Source: CAYHZL01 sp964361075 (GTDB lineage Bacteria > Bacteroidota > Ignavibacteria > UBA10030 > UBA8401). Taken from it: a stretch of 43,696 bases of DNA. The notes beneath the pieces were generated by a model. It saw only the letters and a program-made list of their open reading frames with translations. It searched no databases and had not been told where the DNA came from. Position numbers and translations under genes: made by a program. Below are positions 7,181 to 14,942 of the stretch, piece after piece; the first letter of the stretch is position 1, and each line of letters begins with the position of its first letter. The DNA lies in assembly GCA_964361075.1 (NCBI GenBank), contig CAYHZL010000005.1, positions 1-43,696 on the forward strand. The letters are read 5' to 3'.

Positions 7181-8320
7181 TTAAATTCTCTTTAGCGCTT
7201 GCTTCAAATCGTCAATCAAGTCTTCTACATCTTCAATACCAACAGAAATGCGTACCAATCCATCAGTAACACCGTTTTTAATTCGGTCGGCTTTAGGAAC
7301 AGACGCATGTGTCATTGTTGCAGGATGGGAAATGAGTGTTTCAACTCCGCCAAGACTTTCGGCGAGCGCGCAGAGGTGAACATTTTTCAAAAACTTTTTT
7401 GCATTCGCTAAACTACCGACATCAAAAGAAATCATTCCACCGAAACCGGACATTTGTTTTTTTGCAAGCGCGTGTTGCGGATGAGATGGCAGTCCGGGGT
7501 AATTTACTTTTTTAATTTTCTTTTGTTGTGTTAGCCATGTTGCAACAACCATTGCACTTTCGCAGTGCTGCTTCATGCGAACGGCGAGCGTTTTTGTTCC
7601 TCGTAAGCAAAGCCATGCATCAAACGGGCTCATAATACCGCCGATTGCTTTTTGAAAAAAACGAAGTCGTTCCGTTACTTCTTTATTGTTGGTTGCAACA
7701 AAACCGCCGAGCATATCGCTGTGTCCATTTAAATATTTTGTAACACTGTGCATCACAATATCAATTCCAAAATCGAGAGGACGTTGCAAGTACGGAGTTG
7801 CGAATGTGTTATCTACTACCGAAAGCAATTTGTATGCTTTCGCAAATTTTGCAATAGCTTTTAAATCGGTGATGGACATTGTCGGGTTGGTCGGTGTTTC
7901 AATGAAAATCATTTTAGTATTTGGCTTTCGCGCGTTGATGACGTTGTCCAGTACTGTGGTATCAACAAAATCAAATTGCAGTCCGTATTCTTCCAACACC
8001 ATTTTTGCAATGCGATACGTGCCGCCGTACACATCATTCGAAACAATAATATGATCTCCGGGCGAAAGCATTCTGAAAATTGCATCAATCGCCGCCATGC
8101 CGGAAGCAAATGCCATTCCGTTGCTCGCGTTTTCAAGTGCGGCGATGTTGCCTTCCAATGCAGTGCGCGTTGGGTTTGAAACACGTGAATATTCGTATCC
8201 TTTGTGCTTGCCAAGTTCTTCTTGCACATAAGTTGATGTAAGATACACCGGCGTCATTACTGCGCCTGTTGTTGGGTCAGGCATTTGTCCCGCGTGAATT
8301 GCTCGAGTAGAAAATTTCAT
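7181..8320 (-). CDS. Cystathionine gamma-lyase / gamma-synthase (PLP)
   Basis: A 379-residue Cys/Met-metabolism PLP enzyme. Conserved parts are the Y-S-R-x-SNPTR phosphate-binding segment (44-52), ASGMAAI, the ETPTNP motif, VVDNTFATPYLQRPL with D170, and the PLP lysine K195 in HSVTKYLNGHSD. Sequence alone does not separate the gamma-lyase, gamma-synthase and O-acylhomoserine sulfhydrylase activities. It lies in an operon with a cystathionine beta-synthase, which makes cystathionine from homocysteine and serine. That context favours gamma-lyase, releasing cysteine. Its ATG overlaps the stop of the upstream 90-aa gene (ATGA), so translation is probably coupled. It is the last gene of the operon. 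Confidence 0.9.
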   Translation of the reverse strand: MKFSTRAIHAGQMPDPTTGAVMTPVYLTSTYVQEELGKHKGYEYSRVSNPTRTALEGNIAALENASNGMAFASGMAAIDAIFRMLSPGDHIIVSNDVYGGTYRIAKMVLEEYGLQFDFVDTTVLDNVINARKPNTKMIFIETPTNPTMSITDLKAIAKFAKAYKLLSVVDNTFATPYLQRPLDFGIDIVMHSVTKYLNGHSDMLGGFVATNNKEVTERLRFFQKAIGGIMSPFDAWLCLRGTKTLAVRMKQHCESAMVVATWLTQQKKIKKVNYPGLPSHPQHALAKKQMSGFGGMISFDVGSLANAKKFLKNVHLCALAESLGGVETLISHPATMTHASVPKADRIKNGVTDGLVRISVGIEDVEDLIDDLKQALKRI

Positions 8321-8589
8321 TGTTGTTCCGATTGGGGATATTTTTCAAAATCAAATTCGTCCATGCCATGTTCTTTTAACAGCATGAAACCTTCTGTGGT
8401 GAGTTTATGTGAACGTGCACGGATGAAACCGAGCACTGCTTCTTTTATTGTTACGTGTGGAGATTTGCGAGCCTCTGCAAATTTTTCTGCGTGCGCTTGC
8501 GCCTGACTTTTGATGATCGTGCGAAACGGATCGCGGACGACTTGAACAAGCTCTTCCAATTTATCGGATGCTGCTTTTTCCCACGTCAT
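8317..8589 (-). CDS. Small conserved-looking protein of the transsulfuration operon
   Basis: A 90-residue, mostly helical, charged protein starting MTWEKAASDKLEELVQVVRDPFRTIIKSQ (in part). I do not recognise it with certainty. The pattern Trp, AA, L..., V-R-x-P-F near the N-terminus followed by TIKEAV recalls the short PCP-reductase-like domain (the W-x-A-x-x-L-x-x-I-P-x-x-x-R type), but the match is weak. It sits 19 nt after cystathionine beta-synthase and overlaps the lyase start by 4 nt, so it is surely co-translated with them. It has no signal peptide or membrane segment and could be an accessory or regulator of the two PLP enzymes. Confidence 0.6.
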   Translation of the reverse strand: MTWEKAASDKLEELVQVVRDPFRTIIKSQAQAHAEKFAEARKSPHVTIKEAVLGFIRARSHKLTTEGFMLLKEHGMDEFDFEKYPQSEQQ

Positions 8590-8608
8590 AATTAATTATT
8601 AATTGTTA

Positions 8609-9997
8609 TTATCTCGACATATATTCCAGCACATCAAATCTTGTAATGATGCCGATCGGTTTTTCATTTTCAACAACAAGAACCGCCGGAATTTTTACGG
8701 CGAAATGTTTTAAGACGCTGTGTATATCGTCATTCGAACGAACTTCCGGTAATGGTTTTTCCATTAAATCAGAAATTTGCATATCAAAATTTTTCGGATC
8801 TCCCAACACTGCCGAAAGAAGATTCGATTCAGTGGCTGTGCCGATGCTTTTGCCGTTTTCTATAACAGGCAACTGTGAAATGTTTTTTTCTTTTATTATT
8901 TCCAAGGTGTTCCGCACAGATGCCGTTTTTTCAATAGTAACAAGTTGTTCTAATTTTTTAGATTTGCCTTCTAAAATATATCGCATCGTAATGCGTTCGG
9001 GAGTGAGGAAACCGTTTTCGCGCATCCAGACATCGTTGAAAATTTTGCTGACGTATTTGTTGCCGCTGTCTGGAAGAAGAATTACCATGATATCATCTTC
9101 TGAAAGACGCTCGGCATATTTTAGTGCACAGGCGAGTGCTGTTCCACCTGAACCGCCGATAAAAATTCCTTCTTCACGTGTTAAACGGCGTGCCCAATAA
9201 AATGATTCTTTGTCGTCCGCTTCTAAAATATCATCAATATATTGAAAGTCCAACGCGCCCGGTAGAAAATCTTGTCCGATACCTTCAACTTTATATGTTT
9301 TGAAAGTGGGGGTAAATTTTTTTGTATAAAAGTATTCACCGAGAATAGAACCTTTGATGTCTGCACCGATAACTTTTATTTTCGGATTTTTTTCTTTCAA
9401 AAATTTTGCAGTGCCGGTAATTGTTCCGCCGGTTCCAATACCGCAGACGAAACAATCAATTTGCCCGTCGGTTTGTTCCCAAAGTTCCGGTCCTGTTGTT
9501 TTGTAATGTGATTCCGGATTTTTTTGATTTTCATATTGATTCGCAAGAATGGAATTTGGTGTTTCGCGGACAATTCGTTTGGCAACTTCAGTATAGCTTT
9601 CGGGGGATTCGTGCGGTACAGCAGTCGGTGTAACAATCACTTCCGCACCAAATGCACGGAGCAAACTTATTTTTTCGTTGCTCATTTTATCCGGCATCGT
9701 GAAAACAGTTTTGTAACCTTTTACTGCCGCCGCAATCGCAAGTCCCATTCCTGTGTTGCCGGAAGTTGATTCAACAATGGTGCCGCCCGGTTTCAGTTTT
9801 CCTTCTCGCTCGGCATCTTCGATAATTTCGAAACCGATTCTATCTTTTACTGAACCGCCGGGATTGAAAAATTCAACTTTTAAGAAAATCTGTGGTTTCA
9901 ATCCTTTATTTATTTTATTTAATTTGACGAGAGGCGTGTTGCCGATAGTTTCAAGAATAGAATTCTTGAACTGAATCTTTGACAAATCTTTTTTCAT
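8609..9997 (-). CDS. Cystathionine beta-synthase with CBS-domain pair
   Basis: A 462-residue PLP enzyme condensing serine (or an activated serine) with homocysteine to cystathionine. The catalytic part (about 10-325) has IGNTPLVKLN, the PLP lysine K51 in NPGGSVKDRI, the STSGNTG substrate loop, and GIGTGGTITGTAKFL for the phosphate. A Bateman module of two CBS motifs fills about 340-460 (LVTIEKTASVRNTLEIIKEK and SDLMEKPLPEVRSNDDIHSVLK); in homologues such modules bind adenosyl ligands such as S-adenosylmethionine and adjust activity. There is no N-terminal haem domain. A cysteine synthase activity is possible, but the added CBS pair and the downstream gene argue for transsulfuration. The region upstream holds a compound repeat element. 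Confidence 0.9.
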   Translation of the reverse strand: MKKDLSKIQFKNSILETIGNTPLVKLNKINKGLKPQIFLKVEFFNPGGSVKDRIGFEIIEDAEREGKLKPGGTIVESTSGNTGMGLAIAAAVKGYKTVFTMPDKMSNEKISLLRAFGAEVIVTPTAVPHESPESYTEVAKRIVRETPNSILANQYENQKNPESHYKTTGPELWEQTDGQIDCFVCGIGTGGTITGTAKFLKEKNPKIKVIGADIKGSILGEYFYTKKFTPTFKTYKVEGIGQDFLPGALDFQYIDDILEADDKESFYWARRLTREEGIFIGGSGGTALACALKYAERLSEDDIMVILLPDSGNKYVSKIFNDVWMRENGFLTPERITMRYILEGKSKKLEQLVTIEKTASVRNTLEIIKEKNISQLPVIENGKSIGTATESNLLSAVLGDPKNFDMQISDLMEKPLPEVRSNDDIHSVLKHFAVKIPAVLVVENEKPIGIITRFDVLEYMSR

Positions 9998-10012
9998 TGT
10001 ATTCTTTCTCTA

Positions 10013-10268
10013 TAATTATTTTTTGTAACTACTCACCCAAAAAAAATTAAGCCACATTCGCCGCGGCGAATCACAAATTTTTAACAGAAATTTTTATGTT
10101 TATTTTTTCGATTTATCCCTGTGCTAAAAGCACAGGGAGTTCTCGTTTAGCTTTTAAAAGTTTAATCTGTGATTCGCCGCGGCGAATGTGGCTATGTTTT
10201 TTATTAGTGCTTTTATCGGAAATCATTTGAAACATTCATCACGCTGAGTAGTTAATTATTTTTTGTAA
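10013..10268. mobile_element. Inverted-repeat element between 16-bp direct repeats
   Basis: A 16-bp direct repeat TAATTATTTTTTGTAA lies at 10013-10028 and 10253-10268. Between the copies the DNA starts with CTACTCA and ends with TGAGTAG (10029-10252). Nested inside are perfect 26-bp inverted arms at 10050-10075 and 10168-10193, each with the palindromic core TTCGCCGCGGCGAA, and a central hairpin TCCCTGTGC-TAAAA-GCACAGGGA at 10116-10138. No reading frame of note is inside. This fills most of the 392-bp gap between cystathionine beta-synthase and plsY and suggests an insertion with an unusually long target duplication. Confidence 0.6.
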
Positions 10269-10300
10269 TATACTTTATTCGGCAAGAATAATCAACAAAT

Positions 10301-10339
10301 GAACGCTCCAACGTAAAGCATTACAGTAGTTTAGCGTTC
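10301..10339. repeat. Imperfect hairpin upstream of plsY
   Basis: Arms GAACGCT (10301-10307) and AGCGTTC (10333-10339) enclose a partly paired middle containing GTAAAGCATTAC. It lies 51 nt before the plsY start, in the rest of the gap that the larger element does not fill. It could be part of the leader or another short repeat. Confidence 0.4.
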
Positions 10340-10389
10340 CTTGCTTCTGCAACGATTTTTTTTTATTTTATTATAGTTAGGGCATATAA

Positions 10390-11025
10390 ATGGTCAACGA
10401 AAATATTTTTCTCACTCTTGCAGCGCTCGTTTGCAGTTACCTTGTTGGTTCTTTTCCCACGGCTTATCTTACTGTGCAGAAATCCCTGCAGATTGATATT
10501 CGCAATGCTGGAAGTGGTAATGTCGGTGCGCGTAATACGTACGAAGTTACACACAAAAAATCGTTGGGCATTTTCGTAATGCTTGTTGATGCTGTGAAAG
10601 GAATTATTGCTGTTGAAGCAACACGTTTTTTTATACCGAACAATCCGTTTGTTCTTTCTGTGTCGGTAGTTTTCGTTACTGTCGGACATTGCTATCCGTT
10701 GTGGTTGAAATTTAATGGCGGAAGAGGATTAGCAACTGCTGCAGGAGCGATGTTAGTGATAGGCTGGATTTATGTTGCCGTTTGGGTGTTGTTGTATTTT
10801 ATTGCTGAACGTTTTGTTAAAGAAGTGCATCTGGCAAGCGTAGTTGCGCTTATCGTAACACCTATTGCCATGTATGTTTTGCCAGAGAATTATCTTTTAT
10901 TATGGATCACAAAAGAATATTCTATTCAACAATTTATTGCATTGGGAAGTACATTTTCACTTGTTATTTTGAGCAAACATTATGAACCGGTTCAAACACA
11001 TTTTATTTCACGGGATAAAAAATAG
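10390..11025 (+). CDS. plsY: Acyl-phosphate:glycerol-3-phosphate acyltransferase PlsY
   Basis: A 211-residue integral membrane enzyme that puts the first acyl chain on glycerol 3-phosphate using acyl-phosphate from PlsX. It shows the three PlsY motifs: GSFPTAYL near the N-terminus, the glycine-rich GSGNVGARN loop (here with Arg where Thr is usual), and VGHCYPLWLKFNGGRGLATAAG. Five hydrophobic segments are visible. The usual length is about 200 residues. Its last 44 bases overlap the start of the HtrA gene in another frame. The partner plsX is not in the window. Confidence 0.93.
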   Translation: MVNENIFLTLAALVCSYLVGSFPTAYLTVQKSLQIDIRNAGSGNVGARNTYEVTHKKSLGIFVMLVDAVKGIIAVEATRFFIPNNPFVLSVSVVFVTVGHCYPLWLKFNGGRGLATAAGAMLVIGWIYVAVWVLLYFIAERFVKEVHLASVVALIVTPIAMYVLPENYLLLWITKEYSIQQFIALGSTFSLVILSKHYEPVQTHFISRDKK

Positions 11026-12115
11026 CATCTTTCTTTTTATTTGCTTGCTTCCTTTTTTTGCGGAATCTTTCGCGCAAACGGTTAGTGATGATATTACCGG
11101 TTCTCGAAAGAATGCAATTACCCGTACTGTTGATATCATTAGTCCAACTGTTGTTGGTATCAATGTTACGGAAGTCCGCGAGTATCGCGATCCGTTAGCT
11201 AATTTTTTCGGTAATGATCCTCTCTTCCGTCAATTTTTTGGTGATAGAAACATCCGGCAGGAAGTGAAGGGACTTGGATCTGGTTTTATTATTTCTACAG
11301 ATGGATATATTATTACGAATGATCACGTTGCCGGTAACGCAAAAGAAATTATTGTAACAATGACGAATGGGAAAAAATATCCGGCGGAGTTGATCGGCAC
11401 GGATATAGTAACCGACGTTGCTTTGATAAAAGTGAAAGGTGAAAATTTTCCGTACGTAAAACTTGGCAACTCAGACGATGTGATGATTGGTGAATGGGCG
11501 ATTGCGTTCGGAAATCCGTTTGGCTTGTTCGATAATGTTGACAAGCCGATTGTTACTGTTGGTGTTGTGAGTGCCGTTGGAATGAATTTGAATGTTGATA
11601 ATAATCGTTCATACAAAGGATTGATTCAAACTGACGCGGTTATTAACGCCGGCAACAGCGGTGGACCACTTGTAAACAGTGTCGGAGAAGTTATAGGAAT
11701 CAATACACTTATTTATACCGCAGGTGTTAGTCAGGCGTTTATTGGATATGGGTTTGCTCTTCCAATTAACAGAGTAAGAACTATTATGGAAGAGTTGAAA
11801 AAATTCGGCAAGATCGAACGAAATTTTTGGACCGGAATGGAAGTGCAGCCGGTTGATCTGCGCATCGCTCGTTATTTCGGATTGACGAAAGCGGAAGGTG
11901 TCATCATCAGTGATATTAAAGAAAAAAGTCCTGCAGAAAAAGTTGGTTTGAAAGTCGGCGATATTATTTTGGAAATGAACGGTGAAAAAATTGTGAACGA
12001 AGAAGCAGTGGTAGCCGTGATACGCGAAGCACGCGCAGGCGATGTGTTAACGATGAAAGTGTATCGTGAGAAAAAAACTTTTGATGTGAGCTTAACTTTG
12101 GAGAAAAGAAAATAA
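10982..12115 (+). CDS. HtrA/DegP-family periplasmic serine protease with one PDZ domain
   Basis: A 377-residue exported protease and chaperone for damaged envelope proteins. An N-terminal signal sequence (15-32) precedes the trypsin-like domain. The triad is H115 in TNDHVAG, D145 in DIVTDVALI and S226 in AGNSGGPL. One PDZ domain follows from about 285, with GVIISDIKEKSPAEKVGLKVGDIILEMNG (in part) and the usual end. One PDZ domain makes it more like DegS or the HhoA type than DegP, which has two. The ATG lies inside plsY (44-nt overlap); a later start would remove the signal sequence, so I keep it. The stop is one base before purB, which suggests co-transcription. Confidence 0.92.
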   Translation: MNRFKHILFHGIKNSIFLFICLLPFFAESFAQTVSDDITGSRKNAITRTVDIISPTVVGINVTEVREYRDPLANFFGNDPLFRQFFGDRNIRQEVKGLGSGFIISTDGYIITNDHVAGNAKEIIVTMTNGKKYPAELIGTDIVTDVALIKVKGENFPYVKLGNSDDVMIGEWAIAFGNPFGLFDNVDKPIVTVGVVSAVGMNLNVDNNRSYKGLIQTDAVINAGNSGGPLVNSVGEVIGINTLIYTAGVSQAFIGYGFALPINRVRTIMEELKKFGKIERNFWTGMEVQPVDLRIARYFGLTKAEGVIISDIKEKSPAEKVGLKVGDIILEMNGEKIVNEEAVVAVIREARAGDVLTMKVYREKKTFDVSLTLEKRK

Positions 12116-12116
12116 A

Positions 12117-13409
12117 ATGATTATGCGTTACACACGCCCGGTGATGGGCAAAATATTTGAAGATGTACATAAATATTCGGTGTGGTTGGAAATTGAACTT
12201 CTTGCCTGCGAAGCGCAAGCTGAACTTGGCGCGATACCTGCGGACGCAGTAAAAGTTATTCGTGAAAAAGCAAAATTTAATATCGATCGAATCAATGAGA
12301 TCGAATTAGAAGTGAAGCATGATGTGATTGCATTTCTCACAAGCGTTGGCGAGTTTGTCGGTCCTGAGTCGCGGTTTATTCATCTCGGTATGACATCGTC
12401 CGATGTGCTCGATACTGCGCTTGCCGTGCAGATGAAGCAAGCGGGTGAATTGCTGATGAAAGATTTACTTGAACTCCGCGATGTACTTGCACGCCGTGCA
12501 AAAGAATTTAAAATGACGGTGATGATTGGGCGCTCACACGGCATTCACGCAGAGCCGACAACATTCGGTTTGAAACTTGCACTGTGGTACGATGAAACAA
12601 AACGGAACATCACGCGGCTGGAGAGCGCAATCAAAACAATTTCAGTCGGACAAATTTCAGGAGCGGTCGGAACGTACCAACATCTCAGTCCGAAAGTGGA
12701 AGAATATGTGTGCGCGAAATTGGGATTGATACCCGCGCCTGTTTCCACGCAAATTTTACAGCGCGATCGTCATGCTGAATTTATGACAACGCTGGCAATC
12801 ATTGGCGGCTCGCTCGATAAGTTTGCGACTGAGATTCGTCATCTGCAACGAACGGAAGTGTTGGAAGCAGAAGAATATTTTTCGAAAGGACAAAAAGGAT
12901 CTTCCGCAATGCCGCACAAACGGAATCCGATTACGTGCGAACAAATGTCAGGATTGGCGCGTGTGCTGCGTTCCAACTCGCAAGCGACATTAGAAAATAT
13001 TGCATTGTGGCACGAGCGCGATATTTCTCATTCTTCGGTAGAGCGCATTGTCGTTCCTGATAGCTGCATTCTTCTTGACTACATGCTTGCAAAAATGACC
13101 GGTGTGATTGATACGCTGCTGGTCTATCCGGAAAATATGAAAAAAAATATTGACCTTACACACGGACTTGTTTTTTCGCAGCCGGTGCTTCTTGCTCTTA
13201 CAAAAAAAGGAATGAAGCGTGAAGATGCATATAAAATTGTGCAGCGCAACGCAATGGATGTGTGGCAATCGAAAAAGAATTTTAAGGAAGTATTGCAAGG
13301 TGATGCAGAAGTGAGCGCCATTCTTTCTGAACAAGATTTGAATGAAGCATTTGATCCGACAAAAAGTTTAACGAATGTAGGTTACATTTTTGAGAGAGTT
13401 GGATTATAG
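12117..13409 (+). CDS. purB: Adenylosuccinate lyase
   Basis: A 430-residue fumarase-superfamily enzyme acting twice in purine synthesis: it splits SAICAR to AICAR and adenylosuccinate to AMP, releasing fumarate. It shows FIHLGMTSSDVLDTA, the conserved H141 in GRSHGIHAEPT, and the signature GSSAMPHKRNP at 261-271 with the mobile catalytic serine. Length is typical of the bacterial short form. A second ATG two codons later (MRYTRP) is equally plausible as the start. It begins one base after the protease stop and ends 6 nt before the next gene. Confidence 0.95.
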   Translation: MIMRYTRPVMGKIFEDVHKYSVWLEIELLACEAQAELGAIPADAVKVIREKAKFNIDRINEIELEVKHDVIAFLTSVGEFVGPESRFIHLGMTSSDVLDTALAVQMKQAGELLMKDLLELRDVLARRAKEFKMTVMIGRSHGIHAEPTTFGLKLALWYDETKRNITRLESAIKTISVGQISGAVGTYQHLSPKVEEYVCAKLGLIPAPVSTQILQRDRHAEFMTTLAIIGGSLDKFATEIRHLQRTEVLEAEEYFSKGQKGSSAMPHKRNPITCEQMSGLARVLRSNSQATLENIALWHERDISHSSVERIVVPDSCILLDYMLAKMTGVIDTLLVYPENMKKNIDLTHGLVFSQPVLLALTKKGMKREDAYKIVQRNAMDVWQSKKNFKEVLQGDAEVSAILSEQDLNEAFDPTKSLTNVGYIFERVGL

Positions 13410-13415
13410 TTTTAA

Positions 13416-14906
13416 GTGCAAACAAAAAAATACATAGCGCTGTTAGTGTTCTTTGTTATACAAATTTATGCGGCAAATAATCAGTGGGTAAAAGTTAGCG
13501 CAAGCGGAATGGAACATGTGTTTTCGTTAAAAATTGCGCCGAACGGTTTTCTGTACGCATCAGTGTTGGGCAAAGGACTGTATCGTTCTGCCGATTCGGG
13601 TTCGTCGTGGCTGCAAATTAATCCGTTCCTTGCCGATGAGTGGAGTGTTGAAGTAAATCCATTAAACGAACTGATTGCTTCTCAACGTGACAGTGGAATG
13701 TATTTTTCCAACGACAACGGAAATAGTTGGAATCGTGTCAGTAATGAATTGCAACAAGGTACTATCCTTGCCGCGAGTACAACAGGAAATTTTTTTGCAG
13801 AATCCGGCGGCGAATTATTTCGTTCGACCAACAAAGGAAAAGAATGGTGGTCGTTGAAAACATTTGGCGGCTCAGTAGCTTTTGACAATGCAGGAAAAAT
13901 GTACGCCGGCAAAGGTGAAAAAATTATTTCATCATCGAACAACGGAACATCGTGGACGAATGTTGATTCAACATTGAAAAATATTTATTCGCTTGTTGTG
14001 TTGAACAACGGAGCGATTGTTGCAGGAACATTTTACGATAGCACAACCAGTGCAAGTATCTATCTGAAAAAATCTGTTGATAGCGCGTGGATTCAAACAG
14101 GACCTTCTTCAACAATCAATCTGCTTGTGAAAGATTCGCTTGGCAATGTATACGCTGCTACGCATGATAAAGGAATTTACAAATCCACTGATGGAGGAAT
14201 GGTGTGGACGGCGATGAACAAAGGACTCACGACACCGAAAGTGTATTCGTTTGCAATTGATAATGCAGGATTTGTGTACGCCGGCACTGCTGATGGTGTC
14301 TTTCGAAGTTCGATAACGTTTCCTGCGCTTCCTGTTGAATTAGTGTTATTCAACGGAACTGTTCGCGGCAAACAAATTCTTCTTTCGTGGATAACCGCAA
14401 CTGAAGTGAGCAATGCTGGATTTGAGATAGAGAGAAGTGAAAAGTTAAAAGTTAAAAATGAAAAGTGGGAAAAGATTGGTTTTGTTGAAGGAGAAGGAAC
14501 GAGCAATATTCAACATCAGTATTCTTTTACGGATTTTGCTGCACAAAACAGAAAAAGTTTCTACCGTTTAAAACAAATTGATCGTAATGGTTCTTTCAGC
14601 TACAGCGAATCTATAGAAATTATTACTTCACTTGTTGCTGAAGATTATACGCTGAGTCAAAATTTTCCAAATCCGTTCAATCCGATAACGACATTGCATT
14701 TTGCAGTGAAGTCAACAGAACATGCACATGTAAAAGTGTATTCAGCGATTGGAAAAGAAATATCAGTGTTGTTTGATGGAGTTGTACTTGCAGATAATTA
14801 TTACACAGTAACCTTTGACGGAAGTGGACTTCCCAGCGGTACATATTTTTGTGCGATGCGTATCGGAAGCAAAACGGAAGTTCGACAAATGCTTTTACTG
14901 AAATAA
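13416..14906 (+). CDS. Secreted Asp-box repeat protein with T9SS sorting domain
   Basis: A 496-residue exported protein. The start is GTG, directly after an in-frame TAA; the next Met would lose the signal peptide (YIALLVFFVIQIYAA). Residues 25-300 hold at least six Asp-box/BNR-like repeats of the S-x-D-x-G-x-x-W kind (SADSGSSW, SNDNGNSW, SSNNGTSW, STDGGMVW), which form a beta-propeller. A fibronectin-like stretch follows (LPVELVLFNGTV to about 405). The end, from residue 413, is a type IX secretion sorting domain starting LSQNFPNPFNP. It should cross the outer membrane and be anchored on or released from the surface. Function is unknown. The Lys-rich KLKVKNEKW stretch near 345 is coded by an AAAAGTTA-type repeat lying in frame. 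Confidence 0.85.
   Translation: MQTKKYIALLVFFVIQIYAANNQWVKVSASGMEHVFSLKIAPNGFLYASVLGKGLYRSADSGSSWLQINPFLADEWSVEVNPLNELIASQRDSGMYFSNDNGNSWNRVSNELQQGTILAASTTGNFFAESGGELFRSTNKGKEWWSLKTFGGSVAFDNAGKMYAGKGEKIISSSNNGTSWTNVDSTLKNIYSLVVLNNGAIVAGTFYDSTTSASIYLKKSVDSAWIQTGPSSTINLLVKDSLGNVYAATHDKGIYKSTDGGMVWTAMNKGLTTPKVYSFAIDNAGFVYAGTADGVFRSSITFPALPVELVLFNGTVRGKQILLSWITATEVSNAGFEIERSEKLKVKNEKWEKIGFVEGEGTSNIQHQYSFTDFAAQNRKSFYRLKQIDRNGSFSYSESIEIITSLVAEDYTLSQNFPNPFNPITTLHFAVKSTEHAHVKVYSAIGKEISVLFDGVVLADNYYTVTFDGSGLPSGTYFCAMRIGSKTEVRQMLLLK
14440..14460 (+). repeat. AAAAGTTA-type simple repeat inside a coding region
   Basis: About two and a half copies of the AAAAGTTA unit lie within the Asp-box gene and are translated as KLKVK. 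The unit matches the intergenic repeat at 4236-4266. It falls in a surface loop of the fibronectin-like part, where extra residues should be tolerated. Confidence 0.6.
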
Positions 14907-14942
14907 ATAGTTCTTGTTGATAATTAAAAATGGAGTTTCACC

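Noticed and set aside
10050..10193. CRISPR array
   Set aside because: The repeats are inverted rather than regularly spaced direct repeats, and no cas genes are present; no array found anywhere in the window.
10363..10689. 108-residue antisense frame over plsY
   Set aside because: It is a shadow of plsY with no signal of its own and low-complexity composition.
10982..11025. Frameshift between plsY and the protease
   Set aside because: Both proteins are complete with their family motifs; the 44-nt overlap is a normal tight gene overlap, since a later start would lose the signal peptide.
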